A stretch of DNA of 38,634 nucleotides from a virus. The notes under the pieces are model-generated. The model made no database searches, was not told the origin of the DNA, and saw nothing but the letters and a program-made list of their open reading frames with translations. Every line of letters begins with the position of its first letter. Position 1 is the stretch's first letter. This document shows, one piece after another, positions 28,033-36,618 of this stretch. Where the stretch lies: positions 1 to 38,634 of the IMG/VR virus record IMGVR_UViG_3300043466_003517; one strand, given 5' to 3'. The translations under genes and the position numbers were made by a program.

Positions 28033-29976
28033 ATGCAAACAAAAATTTCAGAAGAAATACTTAGGTCTAAGTTACTAATGAATTACAATTCATCTAAAAC
28101 TTTAGATGAGAATTATTCTTTTATAATAGAACAAGTAACAGGATACGAACAATACTTAATGGACCGAGGAGGTGATATTGAGTATCAAAAAGAGCAAGAA
28201 AGGAAAAGACAAGAAGAGATAGCAAATCAATATCCTAATTATTGTGTTAGGCCTGAATTTGCCGTTTCCCCACCAAAAAATAAATTAGGTGCTGAAGGAG
28301 TTGAAGCGTTACCTGAAGCACATTGTTATTATATGACTCCCGCCGGAGGAGTTTATTTACATCAACCAAATCTCAAGATTGAAACGTTACAATATGATTT
28401 AGTTGAGTCTTTGGTCGATACTTTTATGAAGTATAAATATAATGATGAAAAAATAATAAAGAAAGGAATTAAGACTATCGGGGGGCTTCCAGCATCAGTA
28501 GAGAAAGTAAAAGAAACAATACAAGAAAAAATCGAAGAAAGTTTATTAAAATATGTTGGTATGATATGTGAATTTACTGTTACTGATAAAAGCGGAGTAA
28601 CTAGTAAATATACTCTTAAATGGAACTCATCTAAACCATCTAACGCACCAATGGACGCTAAATATATATATGCATACCCTGTGGGGTTTTCAAATTACGA
28701 ATGCCCTGATGGTAATTGTGGAGATATACCCGAGAGTGCAAATTGGGCTAATCCTGTTGAGGTTGATAATAGAAATGAATTTGATAAGTGGATGGATAAA
28801 TATGGAACTTGGGTAGAATTAGGTGCAAATGCTCTTTTAATATTAGCTCAATTTATTCCTGGTGTAGGACAAGTTGTTGGTTTATCAAGATTGCTTTTAT
28901 ATACCGAGGTAGCAGTAGACGTTGGATTTGGAGTCGCAAACACTATTAGGGAAATAAATAGAGAGGATGAAGTCTCAGCAGGACTATCAGCATTTTTCGC
29001 TTTATTGCCAATAGCGTTCCTTAGAAAAGGAGGAAAAACACTAATCGGAAAAATATTTTCAAGGGGAATTGATTTGTCAACGTATGATTCAATTGCAAAA
29101 AAATTAATAGAAGCCCGTTTGGGCAAAAATGCAACAACTGCAGATTTATACAAATTTTACAAAACACTTTCTCCTGAAGAAAAGGTAGTGTGGAAACAAT
29201 TTATGATACATGATGAGGCCACAAAACTTGGATTTGTTAGGGATGTTGCCAAATTACTTAATGACCCTTCATCTGCCAATGACATTTTAAAATCACTTGA
29301 TGAATTTTGGGAAGAAACAACAAAAATTTGGGCTAAATATGGTAAAAAAAGTTTAGAATCAATAGATTACATGAAAAGATTATGGGTAAGACAAATGTCT
29401 ATGGTTGGAATTGGTACAGCATTAGAAGCTATAGGACAATTTGTTGGCTCATTAATGAACACTGAAACAAAAAAAGAATTTGAATGGATTGGTAAGACTA
29501 TTCCATTAAGTCAACAAGAAATGTTATTTGTTAATTTTGCAACTAATCCTGAAAGTATAAATCAAACTATTGAATCTGTAAAAAATCAACCAGGATATCA
29601 AGATTTTAAAAACACAATAGACTCTTTAAATACTGGAAGTGCTAATGATAAAGTTAATATAAATTTTGCCGAGTATTTGAATTCTCAGGTTGACTCAATA
29701 TCAAATTCTACCTCAATACCATCTGAAAAAGACGTGAAAGAAGAAACACTTAATGAAACTGAACTTGGAAAAATAGAGTTAGAAGGATGGGTTTGGCAAG
29801 GTGATGAGAGGGTAAGTGATTTTATAAAAAAATCCCCACCTGAGTTTAATAATACAAACTATAGGATGATAAATAATAGATTCTATATTAAGGTACCATT
29901 AAATTTAATAAAAAAAGAGGAACCTAAAAAAAAGGAAGAGACTCCTAAATCTAATATTTTGCCAACAATAAAATAA
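28033..29976 (+). CDS. large class C tagged protein with pre-toxin-like membrane segment
   Basis: A 647-aa protein. The tag KISEEILRSKLLMNYNSSK is the same type as at 6893; possible cleavage at FIIE/Q. The centre (about residues 255-335) is hydrophobic and Gly-rich: ELGANALLILAQFIPGVGQV, VAVDVGFGVANTIREINRED, GLSAFFALLPIAFLRKGGK. This pattern (two hydrophobic helices, a charged turn, then a PxxG/LLP segment) recalls the pre-toxin hydrophobic region of polymorphic toxins and the protein at 34504. The rest is helical, and the C-terminus is Lys/Pro-rich. It could be an injected pore or translocation protein; no enzyme motif is seen. Confidence 0.82.
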   Translation: MQTKISEEILRSKLLMNYNSSKTLDENYSFIIEQVTGYEQYLMDRGGDIEYQKEQERKRQEEIANQYPNYCVRPEFAVSPPKNKLGAEGVEALPEAHCYYMTPAGGVYLHQPNLKIETLQYDLVESLVDTFMKYKYNDEKIIKKGIKTIGGLPASVEKVKETIQEKIEESLLKYVGMICEFTVTDKSGVTSKYTLKWNSSKPSNAPMDAKYIYAYPVGFSNYECPDGNCGDIPESANWANPVEVDNRNEFDKWMDKYGTWVELGANALLILAQFIPGVGQVVGLSRLLLYTEVAVDVGFGVANTIREINREDEVSAGLSAFFALLPIAFLRKGGKTLIGKIFSRGIDLSTYDSIAKKLIEARLGKNATTADLYKFYKTLSPEEKVVWKQFMIHDEATKLGFVRDVAKLLNDPSSANDILKSLDEFWEETTKIWAKYGKKSLESIDYMKRLWVRQMSMVGIGTALEAIGQFVGSLMNTETKKEFEWIGKTIPLSQQEMLFVNFATNPESINQTIESVKNQPGYQDFKNTIDSLNTGSANDKVNINFAEYLNSQVDSISNSTSIPSEKDVKEETLNETELGKIELEGWVWQGDERVSDFIKKSPPEFNNTNYRMINNRFYIKVPLNLIKKEEPKKKEETPKSNILPTIK

Positions 29977-29992
29977 TTTTAAAAAAAAAGAT

Positions 29993-32977
29993 ATGAATAA
30001 AATTTTAGTTAACGAAGATATCATTAGAATACAGGAACTAATGAATGTGTCAAAAAAATTAAATTTAATCGGGGATAAATTAAATACAAATTTAGTCTTA
30101 GAGTCCAACGTCATAATTAAACCTTTTAGAAAAGGTATTCAGCATTTAACAGATATTTTTGACAATAAAATGAGTTATTTTGATAATAAGATTGGCAAAT
30201 ATATTGTAAATGGTTTATCAATTGGTCAAGATATTTTTGATGATATGGTTAATAAATTAAATGTTGATAAAAATTTAGATAATTTTACGGACATACAAAG
30301 AAAAATTGTTGGAAAAATTTTAAAATCTGAGACACTTTATGATGAATTATTTGCGGATGAATTGGCTGCTGATTTACTATCATTACCTGAATATATTGGA
30401 AAAACTAAAGAAGAAGTATTAGAAGATTTAGCCATTAAATTATTTGCGGCAAGTGATGAAGGAAAGGGGGGTAAAAAACTTGATGACGTATTAGTAGATG
30501 CATATACTGATAAATCTGAAACTCCGCCAAAAACATATTGGGAATATGTTGAATTAATGAAAGAATATTGGAGAAAAAAAATAGACGGATTACCGGATTA
30601 TAAAAAAGCCCCTTATAAAAAAGGTGCTAATGTAACAGGACTTGAAAAAGCTGCGGACTATGAAATGCGTTTAGTTTCGTGGGTTAGAGAAAATGTTGGA
30701 AATTTGTTTAAATCAAGACAAAAAATTGAAAAGGAATGTGTTGAATTAATTGACAGAATTAAAAGAAAAAACGAGGGGGGAGAAAATATCGGAGACGACC
30801 TAAATAAACTTTTCGACAAAATTATAACCTTAAAGGGGTCCCCAACAGAAGATATTAAAAAACTATTCCAACAATATCTAACAGAAAATCCTGATTTAAA
30901 AGATATTCCAGCATATATAGAGTGGGCTAAAAAAAATGACCTAGAAGGTTTCATATCTCAAGTTGCTGCAAGTACTTCTGATGCTACTACAAATGTTATC
31001 ATTTATAGGTTATTATCTGAAATTGAAGGGATTATACCTGTCTATTTTGAAAGATTAAGAAAACCTGACGCTGACTATTTCGATATAAAACTTAGTGGTA
31101 GAAATTGGATTAGAAGAAAAACTTGGGGTTTGATTTGGAAAGATGGTTTAACTCCTAGAGAAATTAGACTGTTAAGAGCTCAACAAGGATGGAAAGGGTG
31201 GTTAGTTGATGATTTTCTTGTAAAGGCGGTACTTGGTTTGGTAATATACCCCATGGTTGGAGATACGATTATAGACGCAGTTCTAAACGACCCTATTTTA
31301 GAATCAAAAGATAGATTAACTGATGTTTTTAAAAAAATTTGTAATTCAAGTAAAGACACAGAAGTTTCTGGTAATACCATTTTTTGTACATCAATATTTA
31401 CAGAGCTCAATAATTTGCAAGCACAAACAGAGGATAGTTTAATAAAAAGGATTAAAAATATTATACCTGATATAATCTCACAATTTGACGGGTACGATTT
31501 AGTACCATCAGATATTGATGATACTATTGGTAAGTTTTTTGAGTTTTTAGATAACAGAGGACGCACTCTAGACCAAAAAAGTATTGTGACAGTTGTAAAT
31601 GAATGGTTAGATAGAGAAAAAGTTGACCCAAATAATCCCGTGTATGCCAGATTAAAAGAATTGGGTATTGACGTTGATGACAGCAATTATCAAGAACAAG
31701 TAGATAAGGCAATTGAAAGACTTAAAGGAGAAGCCGAAGGGATGACATTAAATAAGACTGAGGAAGACTTAATGAAACAATTTCCTAACCTTAACCGTTG
31801 GATTTGGAGTGATGAAACAGGAATGGAGCTAATTGGTGACGGCTCAAAACAATTTACAGTTAAAGAATATCCTAGTGGAAAAATATATAACGCAAACAAA
31901 ACTCCAGAAGGTACTTGGGTTTGGGTATTAGATGATGGTCGAGAGTTCGATATTGGCGACGGCTCTAAACCTCAATTACTACAACAAAGGCCTACCGACC
32001 CAAACATTTCGGCAGGCGGAGAAGAATCTACAGGTATATTAACAAACAGTGAGGCTGAAAGAATTGGATTTGATTTAAATAAAGTTTTAAATGCTTTAAG
32101 GTACCAATATAATGACCGTAGTGCTCAGATTTACGACACAAATAACGACAATAAAGTAATTATTTTTTATAATGGTTATTATCTATTTGCCGAAAAAATA
32201 AATAATAAATGGTATTGGAATGGTGACAGTTCTAACCTAGTATATGGTGGTGAAGGAAGTACTGGAGAAGAAAATCAAGGGGAAACGGCACCAAGAGAGT
32301 CCTACATAAATAAAAAAAGAATGATTAATCAAGTGAATACAAAAACATTAAAAGAAAGTATTAGAAATAAAGTACTTCTTAAACACGAAGAAAAGAAATA
32401 TAAAATTAAAAAAATTAACGAAAACCTTAGAAAGTTTGAAGAAAATTTTTATTACGGCGACTATAACAAGTTCTTTGATAAAATGTTCAAACTTGCAGAA
32501 TCTTACAAGAAATCTAAACTTTATTTGAACGAAGATGATAATGTTACTTTTGACAGTGCGTTAATTCAATCAGGTTTATTTAAGGGACAAGAAGACAGAA
32601 TGAAACAAGAGTTTAGCAATTATGTTTCTAAAAATTTAGGATTAAAAGGTGAGGTTAGAAGAAATTTTGAAGATAAAGTTTCAAATTACCCATTCAATGA
32701 TATTGGACAGTTATTTACTGATACGGATAAAATGATTGACATGATTTATAAATCATTCTCCGATTCTATTTCAAATGACTCAAGTACACCTGATAATTTT
32801 ATTTCGGTATTACAATCAACAATAAAACCTTATTTAAAAACTGCAGATTTTGAAAGAAACGTCAAATCAAATTTGGCAAGCGTATCTGAACCTATAATGA
32901 ATAAAGCTAGAAAAAAGGTTGATAATTTGGTTATGAAAATTAAAGAACTTCTTGCAAAAGAAGAATCAAAAAGTTGA
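29993..32977 (+). CDS. very large class C tagged internal protein
   Basis: A 994-aa protein, the largest here. Its start, ILVNEDIIRIQELMNVSKK, is a class C variant; LVLE/S near residue 38 is a possible cleavage site. Residues about 1-390 are helical and charged. A hydrophobic segment follows near 400-430 (DDFLVKAVLGLVIYPMVGDT). Then come beta-rich units with WIWSDETGMELIGDGSK, TWVWVLDDGREFDIGDGSK and NKWYWNGDSSNLVYGG. The C-terminal 200 residues are helical (KTLKESIRNKVLLKHEEKKY) with an internal LYLNE/D site. Size, tag and lack of enzyme motifs suit an injected internal virion protein. Confidence 0.82.
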   Translation: MNKILVNEDIIRIQELMNVSKKLNLIGDKLNTNLVLESNVIIKPFRKGIQHLTDIFDNKMSYFDNKIGKYIVNGLSIGQDIFDDMVNKLNVDKNLDNFTDIQRKIVGKILKSETLYDELFADELAADLLSLPEYIGKTKEEVLEDLAIKLFAASDEGKGGKKLDDVLVDAYTDKSETPPKTYWEYVELMKEYWRKKIDGLPDYKKAPYKKGANVTGLEKAADYEMRLVSWVRENVGNLFKSRQKIEKECVELIDRIKRKNEGGENIGDDLNKLFDKIITLKGSPTEDIKKLFQQYLTENPDLKDIPAYIEWAKKNDLEGFISQVAASTSDATTNVIIYRLLSEIEGIIPVYFERLRKPDADYFDIKLSGRNWIRRKTWGLIWKDGLTPREIRLLRAQQGWKGWLVDDFLVKAVLGLVIYPMVGDTIIDAVLNDPILESKDRLTDVFKKICNSSKDTEVSGNTIFCTSIFTELNNLQAQTEDSLIKRIKNIIPDIISQFDGYDLVPSDIDDTIGKFFEFLDNRGRTLDQKSIVTVVNEWLDREKVDPNNPVYARLKELGIDVDDSNYQEQVDKAIERLKGEAEGMTLNKTEEDLMKQFPNLNRWIWSDETGMELIGDGSKQFTVKEYPSGKIYNANKTPEGTWVWVLDDGREFDIGDGSKPQLLQQRPTDPNISAGGEESTGILTNSEAERIGFDLNKVLNALRYQYNDRSAQIYDTNNDNKVIIFYNGYYLFAEKINNKWYWNGDSSNLVYGGEGSTGEENQGETAPRESYINKKRMINQVNTKTLKESIRNKVLLKHEEKKYKIKKINENLRKFEENFYYGDYNKFFDKMFKLAESYKKSKLYLNEDDNVTFDSALIQSGLFKGQEDRMKQEFSNYVSKNLGLKGEVRRNFEDKVSNYPFNDIGQLFTDTDKMIDMIYKSFSDSISNDSSTPDNFISVLQSTIKPYLKTADFERNVKSNLASVSEPIMNKARKKVDNLVMKIKELLAKEESKS

Positions 32978-33454
32978 TTTAAATAATTCCCAAGCCTGAA
33001 GGAGCTCACTACTGATAACATCTTGAAACATGGTGGGCTCCTTTGGGTAAACGGACTTTAGTCCGGCTTCTTCAGGGGTTCTATCCCCTTTTTTACTGTT
33101 ACATTTTGAACAACACGTAACCATATTGGACCAAGTATTTTGTCCTCCCTTTGATTTTGGAATAACGTGGTCAATAGTCAGATGTCTTTGACTTCCGCAA
33201 TACACACATCTAAACTTATCCCTTTTCATAATTCTATTCTTAGAGACACTTATTTTTTTGGGTCTATAATGAATATAATCAAGTAAGCGAATAATGATGG
33301 GTCTTAGAAACTCTCCAAGATAAGTTGTTATTGGTTCACCTGTAGATTGCACAACTTCGGCTTTACCCTTAAAAACAAGGTTAAATCCCCTTTTAAAGCT
33401 TGTGACATTAATGGGGGAATAATCTGAATTTAAAACTAAAACTCCTACGTTCAT
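32966..33454 (-). CDS. HNH endonuclease
   Basis: A 162-aa protein of the common bacterial/phage HNH family. The N-terminal part VGVLVLNSDYSPINVTSFKR and FNLVFKGKAEVVQ leads to the zinc-binding HNH core FRCVYCGSQRHLTIDHVIPK, SKGGQNTWSNMVTCCSKCNS, KKGDRTPEEAG (C-x2-C ... DH ... N ... C-x2-C). It cuts DNA; its role here could be genome mobility or packaging-linked cutting. A host-type promoter (33460-33491) lies 5 nt before the ATG. The 3' end overlaps the 994-aa gene by 12 nt. Confidence 0.93.
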   Translation of the reverse strand: MNVGVLVLNSDYSPINVTSFKRGFNLVFKGKAEVVQSTGEPITTYLGEFLRPIIIRLLDYIHYRPKKISVSKNRIMKRDKFRCVYCGSQRHLTIDHVIPKSKGGQNTWSNMVTCCSKCNSKKGDRTPEEAGLKSVYPKEPTMFQDVISSELLQAWELFKSTF

Positions 33455-33459
33455 TTATA

Positions 33460-33491
33460 CAAATGTAAAAAACAGTTTTATAAAATTCAAA
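33460..33491 (-). promoter_or_regulatory. Bacteroidota-type promoter, near-leaderless
   Basis: Minus strand: TTTG (33488-33491), 20 nt, TACATTTG (33460-33467), ending 5 nt before the ATG at 33454. Confidence 0.6.
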
Positions 33492-33527
33492 TTTTTTTTA
33501 ATGTGGAAGAATATTTATAAATAAAAA
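33492..33527 (+). repeat. 36-bp duplicated late-promoter block, copy 1
   Basis: Identical to 35520-35555. It contains GTGGAAGAATATTTATAAAT with TATTTAT at 33512-33518 and overlapping TATAAATA, and precedes a class A tagged gene. Confidence 0.85.
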
Positions 33528-33530
33528 ATA

Positions 33531-34502
33531 TTGAAAAATATAATAAGATTAACCGAATCAGATTTAACAAAAATTGTTAAAAGAATCTTGAAGGAACAAG
33601 GAGCGGTTGGTATAATTAGGAAAATTATTGCTCCTTCTTCTGATGATTTGGTTAAAGTTTTTGGCGACGATGTGGCTAAAAGTGTAGAATTGGCATTAGC
33701 AAAGGCTATTAATAAACAAGGCATAAATATCGTCGAAAAACAAGGTAGTTTATATTTAAAATCCCTCAGAGGAGGTGAGTATTCTCTCAAATCGATAAAA
33801 AGTGCTTTAGATGCAGTATCAAGGGGAGACTTAACTATTGACCAAGTATTAACTACATTTCCAAGAAATCTTGCGGATGGCTCTGAATTTAGAAGTTTGT
33901 TTCAAAATATTAAACCTAAAGCATCGTCACAAGTTGCTGGACAAAAAATTTTACAATCATCTTTTACACCATTATCTCAAATACCTCAAAAGGAACAAGA
34001 AAGACTTTTGGGTATTTTAAACAATTCAAGTATTTCTAAAACATGGTTACCATTTGGCCCCTCACCTGAAAAAATGAGTGGTTGGAAATTTCACGTATAT
34101 GGTGAAGATTTATACGATTCAGCTTATTTGTATGATAAATTATTACCAGTAACTCAAAAGTGGGGAGCACATGCAAAGGTAGGAGTTGGGGTTGAGTTTT
34201 TACCAGGTACAGTACAATGGGGTAAAAAAGGGGCAACTATTTACATTCCACCTGAAGTTATAAAAAATGGAAAACAAACAGAATTATTATCAGACATACA
34301 AAGTGCGATAGGTGGATATAATAAAAAAGGTACTATACAGGGTGATAAATCCATAACTGATAATATAACATATAGGTATGAACTTAGTGGTGAAATTCCA
34401 TATGGTGAGGGTATAAATATGAGTCAGTATAGACAAATGTATCAATCAAACACTGGAGGTTCCTATAAACCCAATAATGTAACTGATTTATTTGGCCAAT
34501 AA
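33531..34502 (+). CDS. class A tagged protein, possible lyase-like domain
   Basis: A 323-aa protein with a TTG start, fixed by the tag KNIIRLTESDLTKIVKRILK, then EQ (ILKE/Q). The C-terminal half has GWKFHVYGEDLYDSAYLYDK, AHAKVGVGVEFLPG and WGKKGATIYIPPEV. The order KxH...K...GK-x-x-TIY-x-P weakly resembles the phosphothreonine-lyase-like domains of class III/IV lanthipeptide synthetases and the OspF group. I regard this as a hint only. If right, it would be an injected effector. Confidence 0.8.
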   Translation: MKNIIRLTESDLTKIVKRILKEQGAVGIIRKIIAPSSDDLVKVFGDDVAKSVELALAKAINKQGINIVEKQGSLYLKSLRGGEYSLKSIKSALDAVSRGDLTIDQVLTTFPRNLADGSEFRSLFQNIKPKASSQVAGQKILQSSFTPLSQIPQKEQERLLGILNNSSISKTWLPFGPSPEKMSGWKFHVYGEDLYDSAYLYDKLLPVTQKWGAHAKVGVGVEFLPGTVQWGKKGATIYIPPEVIKNGKQTELLSDIQSAIGGYNKKGTIQGDKSITDNITYRYELSGEIPYGEGINMSQYRQMYQSNTGGSYKPNNVTDLFGQ

Positions 34503-34503
34503 T

Positions 34504-35502
34504 ATGAATAAAGAACATATAAAAAATAGGTTTAATAATCTTCTTGAATCTAAACTTGGAGATGTTAAACCTTTATTAAGTGAACAAAGAATTTCTGATT
34601 TACCTCAGAATCAACAGACAGGTCCAAAACCTAATTTGGGGCCATCCCCAAAGACCAATGATTTATTTTCCACTTTAACTCCGCAACAACAACAACAGTA
34701 TAAAGACGCACGAAAGGGTCAACCGGATATGGCAAAACAATATAACAGTAAAAAAACAGATAATAACAAAGTAGATGACCATACCGCTGCTACAATTTTA
34801 TCAATAGCGACTGCTTTTATTCCTGTTGTAGGTCCGTTTATTTCTGCAGGTATTTCATTGTATGATGCCGCTAAGTATTATGAAGAAGGAGATTTAAAAA
34901 GCGCGGGAATGCAGGCAATGTTTGCGTTTTTACCAGGTGCTGGCGCGGTTATTTCTAAAATTCCTGGTGTAAAAGAATTAGGTACTAATGGGATGAAAAT
35001 TCTTGCGACTAAATTATCGACCAAAGCTCCATTAACAAAATTGGAGAGTGAGGTTGCTTCCGGACTATCAGCTAATAAATCTTTGGTACAACAAGAATTA
35101 TCTCAAATAACAAAGAATACCGCAAATAAAGCCGCCAAAGCAACAACAGATGTGGTTAAACAAAAATTAACTAAAATAGCAAAAACTGGTTTAAAATTTA
35201 CTACAACTGCTGCAACTTATGGGGCTGCAGGAATAGCTTACGAAAAATCTTACGACAAAATACAAAAAGATACCCCAAAAACTATGTCTGAAACTGAAGG
35301 TTATGAATGGTCTTTTGTTAAAGAGGCATTTGGTAGTTCAGGTAGTAAAGAGGATAATGAACTACTTAAAAAAGCATGGTCAGAAGGTTGGAGACCAGGA
35401 ACTGTTGTCCCTGAAAAATATCAAACTACTGTTTATAAAACAGAATATGAAGAAGAATTGGCAAATATTGCCGAACTAGAAAGTTTGGTTATGGGTTTGT
35501 AA
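34504..35502 (+). CDS. tagged protein with pre-toxin-like hydrophobic segment
   Basis: A 332-aa protein. ATG 34504 is chosen over TTG 34492. The tag region HIKNRFNNLLESKLGDVKPL ends LLSE/Q, then comes a Pro/Gln-rich linker. Residues about 92-160 read AATILSIATAFIPVVGPFIS, AGISLYDAAKYYEEGDLKSA, GMQAMFAFLPGAGAVISKI. This is close to the hydrophobic pre-toxin (TG-type) segment of polymorphic toxins: two hydrophobic helices around a YEEGD turn and LPGAG. The C-terminal third is Ala/Lys-rich then acidic. No known toxin domain is seen. Confidence 0.82.
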   Translation: MNKEHIKNRFNNLLESKLGDVKPLLSEQRISDLPQNQQTGPKPNLGPSPKTNDLFSTLTPQQQQQYKDARKGQPDMAKQYNSKKTDNNKVDDHTAATILSIATAFIPVVGPFISAGISLYDAAKYYEEGDLKSAGMQAMFAFLPGAGAVISKIPGVKELGTNGMKILATKLSTKAPLTKLESEVASGLSANKSLVQQELSQITKNTANKAAKATTDVVKQKLTKIAKTGLKFTTTAATYGAAGIAYEKSYDKIQKDTPKTMSETEGYEWSFVKEAFGSSGSKEDNELLKKAWSEGWRPGTVVPEKYQTTVYKTEYEEELANIAELESLVMGL

Positions 35503-35519
35503 TTTCATTTAATAAATAG

Positions 35520-35555
35520 TTTTTTTTAATGTGGAAGAATATTTATAAATAAAAA
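35520..35555 (+). repeat. 36-bp duplicated late-promoter block, copy 2
   Basis: Identical to 33492-33527; TATTTAT at 35540-35546, 13 nt before the ATG at 35560. A shorter version recurs at 35886-35905. Confidence 0.85.
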
Positions 35556-35559
35556 TAAT

Positions 35560-35826
35560 ATGAAAAAAATAGTTAGATTAACAGAATCAGATTTAACAAG
35601 AATTGTTGTAAAAATTTTAAATGAGCAACCAACCGCGGATACTACAAACACAAAATTACCTCCTTCTTGTGGAAGTCAGGGGATTCAACGTGTAAAATCC
35701 GCTTTGAGTGGAGGTGGGTTGGAAAAAATTGAATTCGACTATCAAAACGGGGCCGCCTTTTTCAGTTTAAAGGGGGAAGGTAAAGTTTGTGGAGTTAAGA
35801 TACAAGATTTTATGGGAATGTTTTAA
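35560..35826 (+). CDS. class A tagged small protein
   Basis: An 88-aa protein. Tag MKKIVRLTESDLTRIVVK, ending ILNE/Q. The mature part of about 65 aa has two Cys (PPSCGSQGIQRVKSALSGGG, GEGKVCGVKIQDFMGMF) and a beta character. Not recognised. It ends in front of a terminator. Confidence 0.83.
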   Translation: MKKIVRLTESDLTRIVVKILNEQPTADTTNTKLPPSCGSQGIQRVKSALSGGGLEKIEFDYQNGAAFFSLKGEGKVCGVKIQDFMGMF

Positions 35827-35850
35827 AATTAAAAAATTAATAGTTAAATT

Positions 35851-35880
35851 CCATCTTCAAGAGAGATGGGGTTTTTTATT
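35851..35880 (+). terminator. rho-independent terminator
   Basis: CCATCT (35851-35856) pairs with AGATGG (35864-35869) and is followed by GGTTTTTT. Confidence 0.75.
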
Positions 35881-35888
35881 TGATAGAA

Positions 35889-35895
35889 TATTTAT
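35889..35895 (+). promoter_or_regulatory. candidate late-promoter motif TATTTAT
   Basis: TATTTAT, overlapping TATAAATA, lies 13 nt before the ATG at 35909. Confidence 0.5.
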
Positions 35896-35908
35896 AAATA
35901 AAAATAAT

Positions 35909-36214
35909 ATGAAAAAAATAGTTAGACTTACAGAATCAGATTTATCAAGAATTGTTAAAAGAACAATTATGGAAATGGATATGGATATGGATATGGATTC
36001 AGAAACAATAAATGGTTTAAAACGACAAATGGACATGGAAGTTGAAGAAACAGATAGTGTGGATGCATCATCAGTAATTGAAGATTTTATGCAATCAATT
36101 GCTGATATGAGACCTGAAAAACAACTAGAAGCTATAGAGGATATGATGTTCCAATTAAAAATGTATAAAACAAATTTAGGTTTTGCCGGTAAGGGAAACC
36201 CAAATGCTAGATAA
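35909..36214 (+). CDS. class A tagged acidic protein
   Basis: A 101-aa protein. The start at 35909 gives the tag MKKIVRLTESDLSRIVKR, with a TIME/M end. A run of four Met-Asp units (MDMDMDMDSE) encoded by a GGATAT microsatellite follows directly. The rest is acidic and helical (VIEDFMQSIADMRPEKQLEA). Function unknown. Confidence 0.83.
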   Translation: MKKIVRLTESDLSRIVKRTIMEMDMDMDMDSETINGLKRQMDMEVEETDSVDASSVIEDFMQSIADMRPEKQLEAIEDMMFQLKMYKTNLGFAGKGNPNAR

Positions 36215-36235
36215 TTAAAAATCCTACATAAAATA

Positions 36236-36268
36236 ACCCCCATTCCAAAAGAGTGGGGTTTTTTATTT
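36236..36268 (+). terminator. rho-independent terminator
   Basis: CCCCATTC (36238-36245) pairs with GAGTGGGG (36251-36258), with one G-T pair, followed by TTTTTT. Confidence 0.82.
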
Positions 36269-36296
36269 GATTAATATTTTTTTTGTCCTATATTTG
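36266..36296 (+). promoter_or_regulatory. Bacteroidota-type promoter, near-leaderless
   Basis: TTTG (36266-36269), 19 nt, TATATTTG (36289-36296), 5 nt before the GTG at 36302. Confidence 0.65.
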
Positions 36297-36301
36297 TACT
36301 T

Positions 36302-36514
36302 GTGACGGAAGAGATTAAAGATAAAATTAAAAAGGCTCACTACCTTAAACTTCTCGGGAATATTCCTGAAGGTTTTGTTATGGTTCACGAAAAAGTTATC
36401 GAGGACCTAAAAGATTTTGACAATTGGAAAGATTTCAAGTATAATTCAAATTACATCGAAGAAAAAAACATCGAAAAAGTTTTGTCAAAAGATTTTGAAG
36501 ATGGAAAAATCTAA
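36302..36514 (+). CDS. small charged protein
   Basis: A 70-aa protein with a GTG start placed by the promoter 5 nt upstream. It is rich in Lys, Glu and Asp (EEIKDKIKKAHYLKLLGNIP, EGFVMVHEKVIEDLKDFDNW). Not recognised. It is the first gene of the tRNA region. Confidence 0.75.
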   Translation: MTEEIKDKIKKAHYLKLLGNIPEGFVMVHEKVIEDLKDFDNWKDFKYNSNYIEEKNIEKVLSKDFEDGKI

Positions 36515-36524
36515 AGTATCTTTG
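36494..36524 (+). promoter_or_regulatory. Bacteroidota-type promoter for tRNA region
   Basis: TTTG (36494-36497), 19 nt, TATCTTTG (36517-36524), 16 nt before tRNA-Met. Confidence 0.7.
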
Positions 36525-36540
36525 TAAAAGAATTAAACCA

Positions 36541-36614
36541 GCATCTTTAGCTCAGTTGGTCAGAGCGAAGCCCTCATAAGGCTTGGGTCGCAGGTTCGAG
36601 CCCTGCAAGATGCA
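36541..36614 (+). tRNA. tRNA-CAU (Met or Ile2)
   Basis: A full cloverleaf: acceptor GCATCTT / AAGATGC with discriminator A, D-arm with AGCTCAGTTGGT, anticodon stem AAGCC / GGCTT with loop CTCATAA (anticodon CAT), T-arm GCAGG-TTCGAGC-CCTGC. No CCA is encoded. Elongator Met and lysidine-modified Ile2 cannot be told apart safely by eye. Confidence 0.95.
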
Positions 36615-36618
36615 CTAA

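Noticed and set aside
35976-36000. GGATAT microsatellite as a mobile or regulatory repeat.
   Set aside because: It is short, in frame and simply encodes Met-Asp repeats after the tag; replication slippage explains it.
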